8,654 nt of DNA. Source: DASSHC01 sp035693105. Lineage in GTDB: Bacteria > Chloroflexota > Chloroflexia > Thermomicrobiales > Thermomicrobiaceae. Shown here one piece after another: positions 5,837-8,654 of this stretch. The stretch spans positions 1-8,654 of the forward strand of contig DASSHC010000078.1 in assembly GCA_035693105.1 (NCBI GenBank). The letters are read 5' to 3'. The notes under the pieces are model-generated. The model did not search any database. It saw only the letters and a program-made list of their open reading frames with translations, and was not told the origin of the DNA. Position 1 is the stretch's first letter. Each line of letters starts with the position of its first letter. The translations under genes were made by a program, and so were the position numbers.

Positions 5837-8302
5837 ATGCCGCGACTTCTCACCGCCAGTTCGACCCTCGTCTTGCAGCACGGTCAGCCCGCGGCGGCAA
5901 CGCCGTATTTGGCGCTGGAGGGCTGCGAGCACATCAGCGCGCCGGGAAGCGAGGCGATCGCGCTCGTCCTGGAGCCGGTCGAGGAGTCGCCGCGCGCCGC
6001 GCAGGTGGCGGAGGAACTGGCCGAGCGGCTGATCGAGGAGATCCAGGCACGGCGCGCCCAGACGACGACGGCCGCGCTGCTGGCCGCGATCGAGATGGGC
6101 AACGGCTGGCTGGTCCAGCTCAACGCGGTGCGGCCGCCGCGCGAGCGCTGCTACTTCGGCTTCACCTGCGTGCTGACCCGCGATGATGAGGCCTACGTCG
6201 CCCAGGCCGCGCCCAGCCAGATCCTGATCGCGCAGGAGGGCGAGATCTACGCTTTCCCCGGCCTGGAGAGCTGGCGCTGGCACACCCGCGAGACGACCGA
6301 CAGCACCGCCGTGGCGCTGCCGCTCGGCCTGGATGAGACCCAGCCGGACCTCTACCACACGCGGCTGGCCGCTGGCGATCTCCTGGTGCTCTGCTCCTCG
6401 TCGCTGGCGCGCGTGATCGACCGCGCCCCGCAGGTCGCCTTCGTGCAGGGCGACGCGGCGGTGGCGCTCGATCACCTCGACGAGCTGGCCCGGCTCTTCA
6501 CGGTGAGCGATGCCTGGGTGGCCGCCGTGGCGGTGCCGGAGCCGGCGCGACAGCAGCACCAGCGCGGCGGCGACCTGGCCTTCCTGCGCCGGGCCAGTTC
6601 CTGGTTCTCGCACTTCCTGCCCGAGGAGACCGCCGAGCGACTGCGCCGCCACGCGACCGTTTCGGACCCCGTCGAGGTTGACCTGAGCGACGAAGCGGTG
6701 CACACTCTTGACTACACGGCAGGGATGACCTCAAGCGATGTCGCGGAGAGCCTCTACTGGGATGATGCGCGTGGAAGCACGGCCGAGTTTCCCATCGTCA
6801 CGGGAGCCGGTGCGCCTCCTGCCGATGCGCTCCTCGACGAAGCGCCGAAGCGGCATGACGCCGATCCCGACGAGCGCTACTGGGAGCCGGAGCAGGCGGA
6901 GCCGGACGAGATCCCGGGCGAGTGGGAGCGGGATGCGAGGCTGGACTATGCCCCCGAGTCTCGCGCGCGGAGGCGCGGGGTGGGCATGAACGACCTGGTG
7001 GCCGTGGCGCTGCTGGCCTTCTCGGCCGCCGTGGTCGGCGTGCGCCAGATCACCGTCAACCGCGACCGCTCGCTGGGGCCGCGCGACGACGGCACGCTCG
7101 GCATGCCGCGCCTCTCGCGCTACGACGACAACATCCAGCTCCCCGAGTTTCGCGGCGTGCGCAGCCGGATGCCGCGCGTGCCGCTCAGCCGTACCGTGGC
7201 GCTGGCGCTGGTGATCCTGCTGATCGTCTTCGCCGCGGCCGTCGCGGTCTCGGTGCGCAACAAGCACGAGCGCGAGCGCCAGGCGCAGATGACCGCGCTC
7301 TTCCAGAACGCCGAGAGCCTGCGCCAGCGGGCAGGCGAGAGCAGCGATCCGGCGGCGGTGCAGAACATCTTGCAGGCGGCCAGCGCCAGCATCACGCGCG
7401 CTCAGGCCTTTGGCCTCGATCAGGATCGCGCGGCCCGCGAGCAGGCCGCGATCAGCGCCGACCGCGACCAGGCGCTCAAGATCGACCGCCTGGCCAACAT
7501 TCAGGTGCTCGGCAGCCTGCCCGCCGCGCCGCAAGGGGTCACCCCGCGCATCTTCGCCGGCAATGGGCAGATCTACGTCTTCACCGACGCTCTCTACCGC
7601 CTGGATGCCACCGGCAACTCACTGGTGCGATTGATCGGCAGCGGCGATCAGATCGGCGGGCAGCCGGTCGGCACGCTGCTCGGCGCCGCCTGGGGGGATG
7701 GCGCCCCGCTGGCCTTCGACGGCAGCCGCGCCTTTCTCTTCGATCCCCCGACCGGCACCTGGCACGCGCAGCAGGTCGAGACGCTGGGCGGACCGGAGAC
7801 CGGCATCGCCGCGATCAACGGCTACAGCGGCAACCTCTACCTTCTCTCGCCCGAAACCGGGCAGATCGTCAAATACGGCGCGGGCGCCTACGACAACCAG
7901 CCCGAGGACTGGACCGCCGGGGCCGGCACCGATGATCTGAAGCAGGCGGTCGACTTCGCCATCGACGGGCACATCTACGTGCTGACCACGGACGGCCGGG
8001 TGATCGACTTCTTCATGAGCGCCGAGCAATCGACCATGACCCCGCATGCCGTGCCGCCGGTGACGCACGCGCTGGCGCTCTCGCTGCAGACCGACCGGCC
8101 CTACGTCTACATCGCCGAGCGCGGCCGCATCCTGCGGCTGGAGCGCAGCTCGGGCAACCTTGTGCAGCAGTTCGTCGCCGGCAGCGACGGCCCGCCCTTC
8201 AACGACATCCGCGCCCTCAGCGTGGACGACGTGCTGGGTACGGCGTACATCCTGAACGGCAACGCGCTCCTCAGCGTCCGCCTCCCCGGCCCGCCGCACT
8301 GA
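5837..8302 (+). CDS. Degenerate PP2C-phosphatase-like membrane protein with C-terminal beta-propeller-like region
   Basis: This 821-aa protein has no single known family that I recognise. Residues about 1-235 have the order and hydrophobic pattern of a PP2C (PPM) phosphatase: the strand pair around 120-140 resembles the GDSR region and GDLLVLCSSSL (180-190) the GDLLVLCSDGL motif. The metal-binding Asp residues are missing (APSQ for GDSR, SSS for SDG), and no NED or DGxGG motif is seen, so it is probably catalytically dead. An acidic, disordered-looking linker spans 275-375. A hydrophobic stretch lies near 386-403 and a clear membrane helix near 453-473, then a charged helical segment (474-560). 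From about 570 to the end come repeated short strands (GQIYVFTD, GNLYLLS, GHIYVLTTDG, YVYIAERGRIL) suggesting an extracytoplasmic beta-propeller. The ATG at 5837 follows GAAGGAG (5819-5825, 11 nt) and AGGG (5827-5830); ATG 5807 lacks a site. It diverges from rodA. Confidence 0.75.
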   Translation: MPRLLTASSTLVLQHGQPAAATPYLALEGCEHISAPGSEAIALVLEPVEESPRAAQVAEELAERLIEEIQARRAQTTTAALLAAIEMGNGWLVQLNAVRPPRERCYFGFTCVLTRDDEAYVAQAAPSQILIAQEGEIYAFPGLESWRWHTRETTDSTAVALPLGLDETQPDLYHTRLAAGDLLVLCSSSLARVIDRAPQVAFVQGDAAVALDHLDELARLFTVSDAWVAAVAVPEPARQQHQRGGDLAFLRRASSWFSHFLPEETAERLRRHATVSDPVEVDLSDEAVHTLDYTAGMTSSDVAESLYWDDARGSTAEFPIVTGAGAPPADALLDEAPKRHDADPDERYWEPEQAEPDEIPGEWERDARLDYAPESRARRRGVGMNDLVAVALLAFSAAVVGVRQITVNRDRSLGPRDDGTLGMPRLSRYDDNIQLPEFRGVRSRMPRVPLSRTVALALVILLIVFAAAVAVSVRNKHERERQAQMTALFQNAESLRQRAGESSDPAAVQNILQAASASITRAQAFGLDQDRAAREQAAISADRDQALKIDRLANIQVLGSLPAAPQGVTPRIFAGNGQIYVFTDALYRLDATGNSLVRLIGSGDQIGGQPVGTLLGAAWGDGAPLAFDGSRAFLFDPPTGTWHAQQVETLGGPETGIAAINGYSGNLYLLSPETGQIVKYGAGAYDNQPEDWTAGAGTDDLKQAVDFAIDGHIYVLTTDGRVIDFFMSAEQSTMTPHAVPPVTHALALSLQTDRPYVYIAERGRILRLERSSGNLVQQFVAGSDGPPFNDIRALSVDDVLGTAYILNGNALLSVRLPGPPH

Positions 8303-8318
8303 CCGCGGAGCGGCACAA

Positions 8319-8362
8319 CGTCCGCGTGTAGGGGCAGACCTCTGTGTCTGTCCTCGCGGACG
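8319..8362 (+). terminator. Possible terminator hairpin after the propeller gene
   Basis: CGTCCGCG (8319-8326) pairs perfectly with CGCGGACG (8355-8362), enclosing the left arm of the dispersed repeat. GACCG (8301-8305) and CGGTC (8361-8365) offer a competing pairing. The large loop and lack of a T-tract make this a weak terminator call, but it is the first stem after the stop codon. Confidence 0.3.
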
Positions 8363-8455
8363 GTCACCGACGCACCAGTTCCGCCACTCACGTTCCCCGT
8401 TTCCCCGTCGCGTTCGCGTAGGGGAGACAGGGCCGACACCGAGGTTTGCCCCTAC
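8328..8455. repeat. Inverted dispersed-type repeat, GTAGGGGCA arms
   Basis: The 23-bp arm 8328-8350 (opening GTAGGGGCAGACCTC) is inverted at 8433-8455 with 20 of 23 positions matching. A related direct unit, GCGTAGGGGAGACAGGGCC, lies at 8416-8434 beside the right arm. The three arm mismatches suggest a diverged mobile or palindromic element rather than a recent hairpin. Intergenic GTAGGGGC... arms of this sort are, from memory, common in Chloroflexota and relatives. The span fills most of the spacer between the propeller gene and the last gene. Confidence 0.65.
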
Positions 8456-8470
8456 CGGAATCGCCATCCG

Positions 8471-8491
8471 TATAGATTAGAACATCCGTTC
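8471..8491 (+). promoter_or_regulatory. Candidate -10 with overlapping LexA-type SOS box
   Basis: GAAC-ATCC-GTTC at 8480-8491 is a perfect GAAC-N4-GTTC dyad, the core of the Bacillus/actinobacterial LexA (DinR) box. AT-rich candidates for a -10 (TATAGA 8471-8476 or TAGATT 8473-8478) lie immediately upstream, so the box would cover the transcription start and block it when LexA is bound. The -35 is unclear (TTTGCC at 8445-8450 is too far for ideal spacing). This predicts DNA-damage induction of the gene beginning at 8554. Confidence 0.5.
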
Positions 8492-8553
8492 GGCATGGTG
8501 CTTGCGTTGTCTGACCCGGCGCGAGCGGCGCGCTGAGTCAGAAGGGAGCACCG

Positions 8554-8654
8554 ATGTCGATGGAGCAGCTGCAAGGCAGCGCGATGATGCAGCACCTGAT
8601 GGACGCTCTGGGGCAGGGGAAGGATATCGGCCACTACGGCCGCCTGACGGTCGC
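8554..8654 (+). CDS. Unrecognised protein, 5' part only (runs off the window)
   Basis: The first 33 codons are present, with no stop before the end of the window. The ATG at 8554 has a strong AAGGGAG (8542-8548) 5 nt upstream, and a second ATG two codons later is less well placed. The visible peptide begins MSMEQLQGSAMMQHLMDAL and continues through KDIGHYGRL; it is Met/Gln-rich and looks like a soluble amphipathic helix without a signal peptide or membrane segment. No family can be named from this fragment. The LexA-type operator about 60 bp upstream is the only functional hint and would place it in a DNA-damage response. Confidence 0.7.
   Translation, partial: MSMEQLQGSAMMQHLMDALGQGKDIGHYGRLTV

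Noticed and set aside
5711..6703. 330-residue minus-strand frame opposite the start of the propeller gene
   Set aside because: His/Arg/Gln-rich shadow with no family resemblance, and it would cover the divergent control region.

Overview
The window is about 8.65 kb of high-GC bacterial chromosome. The protein style (Ala/Arg/Leu/Gly-rich), dispersed palindromic repeats in the spacers, a Gram-positive-type LexA box and the gene mix fit a Chloroflexota lineage such as Thermomicrobia (Sphaerobacter-like). That assignment is an inference from general appearance, not from a marker gene. No rRNA, tRNA, CRISPR array, transposase or phage gene was seen.

Layout: bases 1-354 hold no convincing gene, only a candidate promoter and a strong hairpin. 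An MFS exporter follows (355-1617, +). A 281-bp spacer then carries two back-to-back copies of a dispersed repeat and the promoter of a 73-aa excisionase-like HTH protein (1899-2120, +). A 17-bp hairpin separates that gene from a likely two-gene operon: an alkyl-sulfatase-type metallo-beta-lactamase (2241-3992, +) and an MmcQ/YjbR-family protein (4018-4380, +). Converging on these is a RodA/FtsW peptidoglycan polymerase (4420-5556, -), whose start is better placed at a GTG 66 bp inside the longest frame. A 280-bp divergent control region leads to an 821-aa protein (5837-8302, +) with a degenerate PP2C-phosphatase-like N-terminus, a membrane segment and a C-terminal beta-propeller-like region. 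A second inverted dispersed repeat follows, then a promoter overlapped by a LexA-type operator and the first 33 codons of an unrecognised gene (8554 to the window end, +).

How the genes may work together: the clearest functional unit is the divergent rodA / pseudophosphatase-propeller pair. It recalls the actinobacterial pairing of RodA with the PP2C phosphatase PstP, but here the phosphatase catalytic residues appear to be gone. A plausible reading is a membrane-anchored, non-catalytic sensor or scaffold tied to cell-wall elongation. This is the least described system in the window. The exporter, the small regulator and the sulfatase operon look like independent accessory or metabolic units.
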